The notes under the pieces were generated by a model. That model was not told the origin of the DNA. It did not search any database and saw only the letters and a list, made by a program, of their open reading frames with translations. The position numbers and the translations under genes are program-made. A stretch of DNA of 64,000 bases from Aliihoeflea sp052435735. Lineage in GTDB: Bacteria; Pseudomonadota; Alphaproteobacteria; Rhizobiales; Rhizobiaceae. Below, one piece after another: positions 25,100 to 33,101 of the stretch. The DNA lies in contig JBQVNB010000001.1 in NCBI GenBank assembly GCA_052435735.1, positions 124,001 through 188,000 of the forward strand, written 5' to 3'. Each line of letters opens with the position of its first letter. Position 1 is the first letter of the stretch.

Positions 25100-25510
25100 A
25101 TGCATCCTCTTTTCAAAACCGATCTGTGGACCGTTGTGAACGCCGCGTCTGGACGCGACGTCGAGGTGCTCTTGCACAACGTCCCTACATCCCAAGCGAC
25201 GTACATCGAGCGGCTGGTGCAGGCGTGCGAGTTTTTAGGGTTGGAGCGCATCAACGTCTTCTTCGACCCTCGCGCAAATGTTTACCGCATAGGTAGCGGC
25301 AGCGCCCGACTGACCGTCCTCCACACTGATGTCACGCCGGTCCAGGTCAGGCAGTTTGCCGACGACGATTTCACGCCCCTTGTCGATGGACGAGATATTT
25401 TCGATCGCGCTAACGAGATCCTCGACGCCGTTGATGAAGGCGATGATGCGATGACTGAGCACGTTTTCTACGAGGACGATGAGAACGACACCTACCACTT
25501 TAAACAATAG
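25100..25510 (+). CDS. Hypothetical protein at the edge of the glycan cluster
   Basis: 136 residues, ATG 25100 preceded by GGAG. The N-terminal part (VVNAASGRDVEVLLHNVPTSQATYIERLVQACEFLGLERINVFFD) looks like a small alpha/beta domain; the C-terminus is strongly acidic (DEGDDAMTEHVFYEDDENDTY). No family is recognised. It is divergent from the giant glycosyltransferase and convergent with tail gene D, so it marks the border between cargo and tail module. Confidence 0.55.
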   Translation: MHPLFKTDLWTVVNAASGRDVEVLLHNVPTSQATYIERLVQACEFLGLERINVFFDPRANVYRIGSGSARLTVLHTDVTPVQVRQFADDDFTPLVDGRDIFDRANEILDAVDEGDDAMTEHVFYEDDENDTYHFKQ

Positions 25511-25716
25511 TGCCAACGCCGAGCGAGCTGCAGCATTTCGCTAAATACAGGGCGAGTCTCTTGTCAATCCCGACGAGGCTGCTCCCACTACTCGTATTTT
25601 CCATAATGCTCTCAGCACCTGCATTCCGCTTCCAATCATGGTCCTACTGCTCGGACTGATTGACTGGCGAGTATGGCGCTAGGCAACATGATCAGCATCC
25701 TCAGTACTGTCTGGCG

Positions 25717-26706
25717 CTAAGCTTTGAGCTTTGCCTCGATGTCGGTTGTGTAACCGACTTTGGACAGCCGGTGCGTGGCGCTCTCTATGATGAATTCGAG
25801 CTCGTCCAGTTCCGGTCGAACGCCCGCGTATCTAAAGGGGGACCCTGCCCTGATGGCTGGGTTGCCGAACATTGTGACGCTGGTCTTGATGGTCTCGCGC
25901 TTCAGATCACCTGCCTTCGATTTCGCCGCAGATCGCGCCTCGGCCTCATCCGCGAACGGATCGGCTATCGTGAAGTCGGCCGTGCCTTCTTCATCGCTTT
26001 CTTCTTCGACCTCGATCAGTTCGGCGCGCCTGCGATCCTGCACCCTCGCCTTGACCCGTTTGAACTTCTGCCGATGGGCGAAGGTAGTTCGACAGGAACC
26101 TTCCACGATGTCGCTGGGCGCCGCGATCACTTGAAAGAGCGGTTTGCCACTCGGAGCGCGGCCACTGCCTTTAGCGGCGAATATGAGACGATCGTCCTTG
26201 ATGGAGAAAAGCGCGCCGTGCCGGCGTGCTAGACGCTCGACGACATGGAGGTCGCTTTCGTCTTCTTGGCCGAACCACTCGTAGAGGTGTGATCCCACCT
26301 CATTGTCGACGGCAGCCGACAAGCCATTTCCTGCGGCGATCTCTTCGACCACTTCCTTGACGGTGACATTGTCCCAATGGCGCGACCTCTGCGATTTGAG
26401 ATCGTCGCGCATGTTCGCGCCCTTGCCGTTCACCGTCATCCCGTATGGCAGGCAACGAACCTCAGGGTCCTCGGCGGTAAACTGGCCGAAGTAGGCGACG
26501 CCGGTTTGGATGTAGCCCAGCTTCGCCGAGATCGTGTCGCCTTTTTGAGGGATTGCCGCAAATGGCCAACCGTCATTGAGTTCGCAGCTGATTGTGTCGC
26601 TGGTGACGCCCTCTTTGTCGACTATTGTCACGGAGATGAGCCGCTCGTTGAAGATCGATGCGACGGATTTGCCGTTGACCGAGATTTCAGCGCGGGGTGT
26701 CTTCAT
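25717..26706 (-). CDS. Phage late control gene D protein (tail hub, P2 gpD-like)
   Basis: 329 residues. It belongs to the P2 gpD family of baseplate hub proteins at the tip of contractile tails: residues ~1-80 form the first beta domain, SHLYEWFGQEDESDLHVVERLARRHGALFSI lies in the middle, and the typical end includes YTTDIEAKLKA. It is the last tail gene of the module. About 200 bases without a recognisable gene (25511-25716) separate it from the cargo. Confidence 0.88.
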   Translation of the reverse strand: MKTPRAEISVNGKSVASIFNERLISVTIVDKEGVTSDTISCELNDGWPFAAIPQKGDTISAKLGYIQTGVAYFGQFTAEDPEVRCLPYGMTVNGKGANMRDDLKSQRSRHWDNVTVKEVVEEIAAGNGLSAAVDNEVGSHLYEWFGQEDESDLHVVERLARRHGALFSIKDDRLIFAAKGSGRAPSGKPLFQVIAAPSDIVEGSCRTTFAHRQKFKRVKARVQDRRRAELIEVEEESDEEGTADFTIADPFADEAEARSAAKSKAGDLKRETIKTSVTMFGNPAIRAGSPFRYAGVRPELDELEFIIESATHRLSKVGYTTDIEAKLKA

Positions 26707-26709
26707 GGA

Positions 26710-26928
26710 TCAGTCCCAAAGGTTGACCACCGGCACGACCTCGGCCGCGCGCGGGATTTCTGGCAAGTCGATGACAGTACCGATCGGCAACGGGACGGGC
26801 ATTTCAGCCAAGCCAGGGTTGGCATCGAGCACGCGCTCGACGTAGCCGCTTTCGTCACCATAGACGCGGCGGCAGATCGCATCGACCATCTCGCCCTGTC
26901 GCGTCGTGTAGGTTCTCATGACGCTCAC
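26710..26928 (-). CDS. Tail protein X (P2 gpX-like, LysM-type)
   Basis: 72 residues from GTG 26928, which forms a GTGA overlap with the upstream stop; ATG 26919 is an alternative. The sequence MRTYTTRQGEMVDAICRRVYG and LPIGTVIDLPEIP matches the gpX family, a LysM-like fold that binds the hub. Its place between gpU and gpD is the P2 order. Confidence 0.88.
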   Translation of the reverse strand: MSVMRTYTTRQGEMVDAICRRVYGDESGYVERVLDANPGLAEMPVPLPIGTVIDLPEIPRAAEVVPVVNLWD

Positions 26929-27350
26929 CCGAATAGTGTCTGGACCACGGACACCGGCGAAAAGCCGGTGCCCGTGTATCGTTTGAGACCAATGCGGAAC
27001 ACGTCTTTACGCGGACGGCCGAGGCGATCGATGAACGACCGATCCTCGGAGACCATTTCGATGACATGCATCCCGAACACCTGACCGCCGAGGCTGATCA
27101 GTGGCAGGGTCGACCCCGCCAGCGCGGCCGACCGGACACCTTCGAGCGTGGCGAGACCGCCAAACTCTTCGGGAAAAATCACGCCCTCGATATGCACCGT
27201 GTCATCGTCGCCACCGGTCCATTGGAGCCGGTTCAGCCCGCCGACAGTCTGGATATCGGCCCAGCGCGTCGACAAATCACGGCCAAGTCCGTGAAAGCCG
27301 AAGCGCAGCGAGTGGAACATGAAGGGCCCAAGGGCCATAGGAATCGCCAT
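26925..27350 (-). CDS. Phage tail protein U (P2 gpU-like, tail terminator/baseplate)
   Basis: 141 residues with the gpU family hallmarks: MALGPFMFHSLRFG, then TRWADIQTVGGLNRLQWTGGDDDTVHIEGVIFPE and a final GLKRYTG. gpU proteins belong to the P2-type tail end complex. It begins 4 bases after the tape measure stop on the minus strand and overlaps gpX. Confidence 0.88.
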   Translation of the reverse strand: MAIPMALGPFMFHSLRFGFHGLGRDLSTRWADIQTVGGLNRLQWTGGDDDTVHIEGVIFPEEFGGLATLEGVRSAALAGSTLPLISLGGQVFGMHVIEMVSEDRSFIDRLGRPRKDVFRIGLKRYTGTGFSPVSVVQTLFG

Positions 27351-27354
27351 GGGC

Positions 27355-29982
27355 TTATCCGTCCGAGTACGCGCCGCGAGCGAGCGCGTTCAGTCTCGCC
27401 GAAAGCATCCGCTCCACCTCTTCCGCGATCTGGCGTGGGGATTGACCTTGCGTTGCATGGATGACAATCGCTCCACTTTCGATGTTCATCTCGACATGGC
27501 TGCTGCCACTGCCGCCAGGTGAACCAGCAGCGACAGGCGTGAGCATCGCAGCCGATGCCAGAGCGGCATTGCGCATCACCTTCGCGGTGGTCAGCGCGTC
27601 GTGCACCATGCCCGAGCGCCCGAAGGTGACGATCTCCGGGCCTTCCTCGCCAACGAGGTAAGAGCCTCCTGCCCTCACAGGCCCACCAGCGGCACGCGCG
27701 CCGGCAAGCGCCGGCGCTTCGACGTTGGCCATCCCACCATTCCAGAGCCGGGAGAGCCATGCAGGGGGCTGCGGCCACTTGATAATGGAGCCGATGTCGA
27801 TCGAACCGATGGCCGCGATGATTCTCCTCGCCAACCCCGAAAACCAGCTGACAAGACCGTTGATCGCCGTCTTGATCGCGTCGACCAGGGCTGCGCCTGC
27901 CTGTTCGCCAGCAGACCGGAAACCGTTGACGGCCTCGCTGGTGTAATCGTTCATCGCGAAAATTTCCGATACCCAGGAGCCGATCGACGACGCGATGCCG
28001 CGGATGGTAGAAACCACGTCGACGGCGAAATCAGTCACGGCCGAGATCGCAAATGCGACCGCGCCACGAACCGTCTCTTCGTCGATCCCGATGAGTGCCG
28101 CGAAGTTGATGAGCGCGCCAAGATGAAGGCTCGCCAGAAACGCGATGAACTCACCGATTGCCCCGGCAGCGCCGCGCATTGCGTCCCACACGACGGAAGC
28201 GAAACCTGAAACAAAGGCCGAGATCGGCACCCAGTAGTTCCATACGGCGAGCGCGACGGCGACCACGGCAGCGACGACCCCCCAGATCGGAGCGGTGATT
28301 CCGAGGACCGCTGCACCGATCCCGGCAAGCGCACCCTTGAGGATAGCGCCGAACATGGCGAACTGCGACGCGAAGCCGAGCGCTGATGCGATGCTCGTGA
28401 ACGACAACGCGCCTCCGAGTGCTTTCAGCGCCGCGATCGTCGGCCACAACGAGATCGTGGTGATCAGACGCAGCGCCGCGACAAGGACGCGCAGCCCCGA
28501 ACCGGCAATGCTTGCCGCCAGGCCCAACGGCACAAGCGCGGCGGTCGCAAGGATTGCCCAGGTCGCCGCGTAAATCAGCGAAGGGTTGCTCTGCGAAAGA
28601 GCTTCGAGCGCGCCGGCGAAGCGGTGCAGCATCGCCGTCACTTCGTCCAGAACGCCCGTCCCGGCCATGACGTTCGCAATGTTCTCCAGACCGGCGACCG
28701 TGCTGTTCCAGGCGCCCACGATACCCTTGTTCATCGTTTCGGCCACGCGAGCGCCCGTGCCTTCCGCCTCCGCATAAATCGTATCCAGCATTTCGTGGAG
28801 GTCGGAGGTAAGGAGCGAAGCAAGACGCGAGCCCTGACGTGCATCAAAGATGTTCATCAACTCGCCGAGCGGAACCCCTTTGTCCCGCAGGTGCCGGATG
28901 AATCCCATCAGGTCGACTTCGGAGCCCGCCGCAGTCACGGCTTCGGTGATCGTGGCGGCAAGGATCGAACGATCGACGACGGTGTCGCTCCCAAGACCTT
29001 CGCTGATGACGGCCGTCAGCGCCTGCGCAAGTCTGGCCGGCGCCTGCTGCAGGGCGCTGTCCGACAGCACTGCATCGATCGCCTTGCGCATGGGTTCGGC
29101 ATCGATACCGTCGCCGATCAGGGAACCGATGATGTCGTCGCTGGCGATCATGCGTCCGTTCGTGACGAACTCGCCGAGATTGACGTTCATGCGCTCCAGC
29201 GCAGCCATCATTGGCTTTGTAGGTTTGACCATCCGCACGATGGCGGAACGCAACGCGACACCGGCTTCCGAGGCCTTGATACCGTTGTTCGCGAGTGTCA
29301 TCGAGAGAGCCGAAACCTGCTCAATGTCCATCCCGGCGGCAGCGGCGATCGGCGCCACATACTTGAACGTCTCGCCCATCATCGCGACGGTCGTGTTCGA
29401 CTTGTTGGCAGAATAGGCGAGCGTATCGACGATGCGGCGCAGCGAAGTCGCCGACTGCTCGGCCGTCTCCATCGGCATTCGCATTGCCGTCATGATATTG
29501 GTGGCGAGATCGGCCGCGTGACCGAGGTCGATGTCGCCGGCAAGCGATAACGTCAAGGTGTCGCGGAGCGACCCGCGCATCTGCTCGAGGTTGAGGCCGG
29601 CGCGGGCCAGTTCGAGAGCAGCCTGCGCGATTTGCGCGTTCGTGAACGGGAAATCCTTGTTGAGTGCGCGCATGTATTCTTCGAGCGAAGCGCGCTGCTC
29701 GTCGGTGATACCGGTCACCGCCTGGATCGTGTTGCCGACCTTCTGGAGATTGTAGACCGCCCTCCCCCCAAGCGCAGCCAAAGCCGCTGCAGGAACGCCG
29801 GCCGCCTGGCCAAACTCGCGCGTCGCCGCACCGAGTTCGCGCACGTCGGCCGCCACCGCCGCCCCGTACGACATGTTGCGCCCAAGCCCGGTCAGGGCCT
29901 TGACGCTCGACTGGATCTGGCGCGCGGGCGCCGTCACCTGATCCACCAGTTGCAGGATCAGGCGGGAGGTGATCGTCGCCAT
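27355..29982 (-). CDS. Tail tape measure protein
   Basis: 875 residues, TP901-type tape measure. The first ~100 residues are helical, the core ~100-420 contains the conserved TP901 region (LARAGLNLEQMRGSLRDTLTLSLAGDIDLG; AGMDIEQVSALSMTLANNGIKASEAG), and the segment ~455-690 is hydrophobic with several glycine/alanine-rich helices. The C-terminus has the GGPVRAGGSYLVGEEGPEIV motif common to tape measures. It sets tail length and passes into the cell on injection. Its position after the two tail chaperone frames is canonical. Confidence 0.92.
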   Translation of the reverse strand: MATITSRLILQLVDQVTAPARQIQSSVKALTGLGRNMSYGAAVAADVRELGAATREFGQAAGVPAAALAALGGRAVYNLQKVGNTIQAVTGITDEQRASLEEYMRALNKDFPFTNAQIAQAALELARAGLNLEQMRGSLRDTLTLSLAGDIDLGHAADLATNIMTAMRMPMETAEQSATSLRRIVDTLAYSANKSNTTVAMMGETFKYVAPIAAAAGMDIEQVSALSMTLANNGIKASEAGVALRSAIVRMVKPTKPMMAALERMNVNLGEFVTNGRMIASDDIIGSLIGDGIDAEPMRKAIDAVLSDSALQQAPARLAQALTAVISEGLGSDTVVDRSILAATITEAVTAAGSEVDLMGFIRHLRDKGVPLGELMNIFDARQGSRLASLLTSDLHEMLDTIYAEAEGTGARVAETMNKGIVGAWNSTVAGLENIANVMAGTGVLDEVTAMLHRFAGALEALSQSNPSLIYAATWAILATAALVPLGLAASIAGSGLRVLVAALRLITTISLWPTIAALKALGGALSFTSIASALGFASQFAMFGAILKGALAGIGAAVLGITAPIWGVVAAVVAVALAVWNYWVPISAFVSGFASVVWDAMRGAAGAIGEFIAFLASLHLGALINFAALIGIDEETVRGAVAFAISAVTDFAVDVVSTIRGIASSIGSWVSEIFAMNDYTSEAVNGFRSAGEQAGAALVDAIKTAINGLVSWFSGLARRIIAAIGSIDIGSIIKWPQPPAWLSRLWNGGMANVEAPALAGARAAGGPVRAGGSYLVGEEGPEIVTFGRSGMVHDALTTAKVMRNAALASAAMLTPVAAGSPGGSGSSHVEMNIESGAIVIHATQGQSPRQIAEEVERMLSARLNALARGAYSDG

Positions 29983-30012
29983 TGATGCACGCCTCGGCCA
30001 TCGCCAAAGCGG

Positions 30013-30473
30013 CTAACCGCCCCGGCGTTTTGGCTGTTCGGATTTCAGGATGCGCGCCAGCGAGGACTGATAAGCCGCGAAGCGGTCCCAATCCATGTCC
30101 TCAACTTGGGCAACGGGTGTGTGCAGGTGGCGCGCCATCGCGGCTACCGCGTCTACTGCAGGAGTGCCGCCTCCGGCTGCATGTCCAGCCGCGCCATGGC
30201 TGCCTGCATGGCCTTTCCCCTCTTTCCCATAAGGGGGGCTGCCTCCCGGCCGATCTTCTCGAAGTCGTCGGCATCGAGTTCCTCGATGACCTGGATCGGA
30301 ACGCCCGCCATGGAAGCGAACAGCGCCATTCCCTTGCGTGCGTCGCCGGTGACCAGGTCGGAAGCGACGAGGTCTTTCGCCTTCATCTTGCGCAGGGTCA
30401 GGCTCTCATAGGTCTTGCCGTCATGTTCGACCGGCTCTTCCAGCGGGATCGTAATGGTCTTCTTGTCAGCCAT
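30013..30473 (-). CDS. Frameshifted long tail assembly chaperone (gpE+E'/G-T type)
   Basis: Same start as the short chaperone at 30473, but after a -1 shift at a GGGAAAG heptamer translation continues in another frame to the TAG at 30013. The -1 frame is open from the heptamers to that stop and encodes about 66 extra residues, ending MDWDRFAAYQSSLARILKSE.... In lambda (G/GT) and P2 (E/E+E') this extended form binds the tape measure protein while the short form coats it. The layout, frame sign and slippery sequence all match. Confidence 0.8.
30153..30473 (-). CDS. Tail assembly chaperone, short form (gpE-like)
   Basis: 106 residues. MADKKTITIPLEEPVEHDGKTYESLTLRKMKAKDL is typical of the Phage_TAC_7/gpE family of tail assembly proteins, and the ratio of polar to hydrophobic residues fits a helical chaperone. 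It lies between the tube gene and the tape measure, the fixed place of tail chaperones. Two slippery heptamers near its end allow the longer product. Confidence 0.88.
   Translation of the reverse strand: MADKKTITIPLEEPVEHDGKTYESLTLRKMKAKDLVASDLVTGDARKGMALFASMAGVPIQVIEELDADDFEKIGREAAPLMGKRGKAMQAAMARLDMQPEAALLQ
30213..30228 (-). other. Two tandem -1 frameshift heptamers
   Basis: On the minus strand the sequence ATG GGA AAG AGG GGA AAG contains G-GGA-AAG twice in the zero frame (30228-30222 and 30219-30213). This is the X-XXY-YYZ slippery form and the same heptamer used by lambda gene G. Either site leads into the same open -1 frame. Confidence 0.8.
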
Positions 30474-30485
30474 GATCGTATCTCC

Positions 30486-30992
30486 TTAGGCCAGCAGCGC
30501 GGTGCGGATAGCGTCGGTCTGCGAAACGCCGGCGATCGAGACGCTGAACGGCGTCATCTCGATCAGCGTGCGGCCCTCCACATCGAGCTTGTAGTACCGG
30601 ACCGAGAGCGAAAATTCGTTTTCGCCGATCTCGCCTGGCTGCCAGTTGCCGTGATCGTTCTTGGTCAGACGGGCCCGAAGATAAGCCGTCGCGTTGACCA
30701 CCGTGCCGTCTTCATGCGCCAGCGCGCCGGTCGCCATATATTCGCGCTCCTGACCAACCGCGAGGCCGAACAGTGTGATCGTCTGAGGATCGAAGCCGGT
30801 GAGCTTGAACGAGGCCTCGAGCTTCTCGTAGCCCATCGGAATATCGATCGGCATGACCATGCCGGCGTTCCGAAGCTCTTCGAGCTTTTCGGTCGGCACC
30901 GGCAGGGTGATTTCGCTGGCCTGCCCGATCTTGGAGACACGGTCGGCGAAGATGGTGCAGTTGCGCAGGATATAGCGCGGCAGGTCGGACAT
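30486..30992 (-). CDS. Major tail tube protein (P2 FII-like)
   Basis: 168 residues. LPRYILRNCTIFADRVSKIGQASEITLPVP is the start typical of P2-type tube proteins, and the C-terminal half has alternating strands (RYYKLDVEGRTLIEMTPFSVSIAG). It forms the inner tube around which the sheath contracts. An SD-like AAGGAGCAAGGTC stands before the ATG. A 9-bp hairpin separates it from the sheath gene. Confidence 0.9.
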   Translation of the reverse strand: MSDLPRYILRNCTIFADRVSKIGQASEITLPVPTEKLEELRNAGMVMPIDIPMGYEKLEASFKLTGFDPQTITLFGLAVGQEREYMATGALAHEDGTVVNATAYLRARLTKNDHGNWQPGEIGENEFSLSVRYYKLDVEGRTLIEMTPFSVSIAGVSQTDAIRTALLA

Positions 30993-31028
30993 GACCTTGC
31001 TCCTTCAATGTTTGCGATCGGGGTGGCT

Positions 31029-31051
31029 GCCCGGCGGGATGGCCGCCGGGC
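31029..31051 (-). promoter_or_regulatory. Hairpin between sheath and tube genes
   Basis: GCCCGGCGG / CCGCCGGGC form a perfect 9-bp stem with a 5-nt loop, in the short gap between the sheath stop and the tube start. There is no T run on the minus strand, so it is more likely an mRNA stability or partial-stop element than a true terminator. Confidence 0.5.
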
Positions 31052-31057
31052 GAAGGG

Positions 31058-32494
31058 TCAGGCGGCGAGCGAGCCGCTTCCGATCTCCTGCGCGACCTGG
31101 TTGAGCAGGAGCGTGTAGGAGGCGATGTTGCGGTGCGCGGTGATGCGAATGTCGACCATCGGTGCCGGCGGTTCGAACTTGACGCCGAGCTTCACGATAC
31201 CCTGCGCCAGGTCGCTGTCCGTATTGCTGTCGAGCAGCCAGACGTCATGGCCTGGCAGGACCGCGCCTTCCAGTTCCATCGTGCGAAGGAACGCGCGGCC
31301 GCTCTCGATCATGAACTTGAGGTTGGCGCGCGAGAATGGACGGTCGACGAATTCGAGGTATGCCTTTTCGAGCGCCTCGTTGATCGCGTCGGCCGTGCGG
31401 CGCACGGGGATGAACTGCCACAGTGGATCGCTGTCACAGGTCCAGACGCCCCAAAGCCGGAAACCTGTATTGTCGATGTTGACGATCGTATTGACGCGAT
31501 TTTCGTTCAGATAGTTCGACTGCGCACCGTACTCGACCGGACGGTTCGCCCCGACAATCCCGGCGACCTCGACGTTCGACCCAGCCCACCAGAAGCCCCG
31601 TTCAAGGTCCATGCGGGCCTGGCGAGCGGCGAAGATGGGCGAGGACGGCTCGGGCACATTCAGCGCGAGATCTGTGTCGAACTTCAGCACCTTCGGATCG
31701 CAAACCGCAATGCGGTCCGAGTTGATGAGGCCGCGATACTGCACCGCCGCCTGATCCGTGCTGTCAGGCGCGTCGACATACGCCATGGCCTTGAGCCGCT
31801 CGGCAACGCCCATCAGTTCGGCAACAACGGGGTTCATCGTCGATCCGGTGTTGGCCGTCCCAGTTGCGCCCGTGCCTGATCCGTTCGCATTGATCGTTAC
31901 CGTCGGCGCCGATGTGTAGCCGAAGCCCGGCTTCGTTACGACGATCGATGCGATCGCGCCGTTGTCGCCAACGGTGGCGCGTGCCTCTGCGCCGGTGCCG
32001 GCACCGGAAACCGTCACGGTCACGGTGTCGGCATTGTAGCCGGTGCCCGCTTCGGTAACATTGATGGAGGCGATGCCATCGGCCGGAGCGCTCTGCGTCA
32101 GGCCCGGGGCGACGAGCAGCTTTGGTTTATAGAGCCCATCCGACGCAGCACGTCGGAAGGCGTGGACGCCGGTGAAGGCGACCTGACTGCCGATCGCGTT
32201 CGCCCAGGTTTCTGCAATCGAATCTTCTTCCTCGATGCGCACGAGGATGATCGGGCAACCGATCTGGTCGAAAATGCTGTCGATTGCCTTCGGCAGCGTG
32301 CCGTCGTCGCCTAGGTCGACGACGTCGGCAGAGCGAAGGATTTGCACTGGCTTGTTGAGTGGAAACCGCGCTTCGTCAGCTTCCGGCGCGGTGCCGATGA
32401 GCCCGATGACTGCGGTCTGGGCCGTGCGGACAAGAACGGGCGTCTCGCCGCTCTCGAAGACGCGCGTGCCATGGTGAAAGGAAACAGCAGCCAT
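31058..32494 (-). CDS. Contractile tail sheath protein (P2 FI-like)
   Basis: 478 residues from ATG 32494 (MAAVSFHHGTRVFESGETPV), with GGAGAG before it. The first ~110 residues and the C-terminal ~250 (ARMDLERGFWWAGSNVEVAGIVGANRPVEY; VNTIVNIDNTGFRLWGVWTC) match the P2 sheath family. Residues ~140-215 are an extra beta-rich insertion with repeats of the type GTGYNADTVTVTVSGAGTGA and GFGYTSAPTVTINANGSGTG, as found in surface-exposed phage modules. The sheath contracts to drive the tube through the envelope. Confidence 0.9.
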   Translation of the reverse strand: MAAVSFHHGTRVFESGETPVLVRTAQTAVIGLIGTAPEADEARFPLNKPVQILRSADVVDLGDDGTLPKAIDSIFDQIGCPIILVRIEEEDSIAETWANAIGSQVAFTGVHAFRRAASDGLYKPKLLVAPGLTQSAPADGIASINVTEAGTGYNADTVTVTVSGAGTGAEARATVGDNGAIASIVVTKPGFGYTSAPTVTINANGSGTGATGTANTGSTMNPVVAELMGVAERLKAMAYVDAPDSTDQAAVQYRGLINSDRIAVCDPKVLKFDTDLALNVPEPSSPIFAARQARMDLERGFWWAGSNVEVAGIVGANRPVEYGAQSNYLNENRVNTIVNIDNTGFRLWGVWTCDSDPLWQFIPVRRTADAINEALEKAYLEFVDRPFSRANLKFMIESGRAFLRTMELEGAVLPGHDVWLLDSNTDSDLAQGIVKLGVKFEPPAPMVDIRITAHRNIASYTLLLNQVAQEIGSGSLAA

Positions 32495-32555
32495 CAGGCT
32501 CTCCTTTTCGAAAGGCCTCAATGGGCCGGATGTCGTGAGGGTTCAGTTTGGAAAG

Positions 32556-33101
32556 TTACGGCCAGTCGGCCGCGTCGATACCGGCGATATCGGTGATCTC
32601 GCCGGTCTCAATCTCAGCGATTACGGCAGCTTCGGCCGCAAAACACGCGGCCACATGATTGAGGATCGCATCGCTGACGACGAGAATGGTGTCCGCATCG
32701 ATCGTGATGAACTCGCCGGCTGCCGTCTTCCACTCCGTGGTGAACTCGGGATCGGCTGACGCCTTCATCCGCGCGCCCATAATCATCATCTTCGATCGAT
32801 CATCGGTATGAACGGTGAGGCCACCCACCTCGATACCACCCACCTCTGCGCGCCAACGACGGTCGGCGGCATAGGCCGCCAGCGCGACCTTCGGATCGTC
32901 GGGTCGCAGTTTCAGGCCGTGCAAACGAAGCACGGCTTCGAGCGCCGCGTCCGTCTGGTTGCCATCGTCGTCTGCGGGCCAGCGGGTGATGCCATCCACC
33001 AAATTGGAGATGTCGACATCAACGAGGGACTGAACCGAAGACGAGTAGACCCGGCCGTCGTCCGCCTTCCAATACCAGTTGCTTGGAAAGATTGCGGTCA
33101 T
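32556..33101 (-). CDS. DUF4376-domain protein, tail fibre assembly-like
   Basis: 181 residues. Residues ~76-180 (AYAADRRWRAEVGGIEVGGLTVHTDDRSKMMIMGA) match the DUF4376 domain, often found in phage proteins after the tail fibre gene that help fold or attach it. The N-terminal part, with NWYWKADDGRVYSS, looks like a separate fibre-linked region. Its start overlaps the stop of the fibre gene. Confidence 0.75.
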   Translation of the reverse strand: MTAIFPSNWYWKADDGRVYSSSVQSLVDVDISNLVDGITRWPADDDGNQTDAALEAVLRLHGLKLRPDDPKVALAAYAADRRWRAEVGGIEVGGLTVHTDDRSKMMIMGARMKASADPEFTTEWKTAAGEFITIDADTILVVSDAILNHVAACFAAEAAVIAEIETGEITDIAGIDAADWP

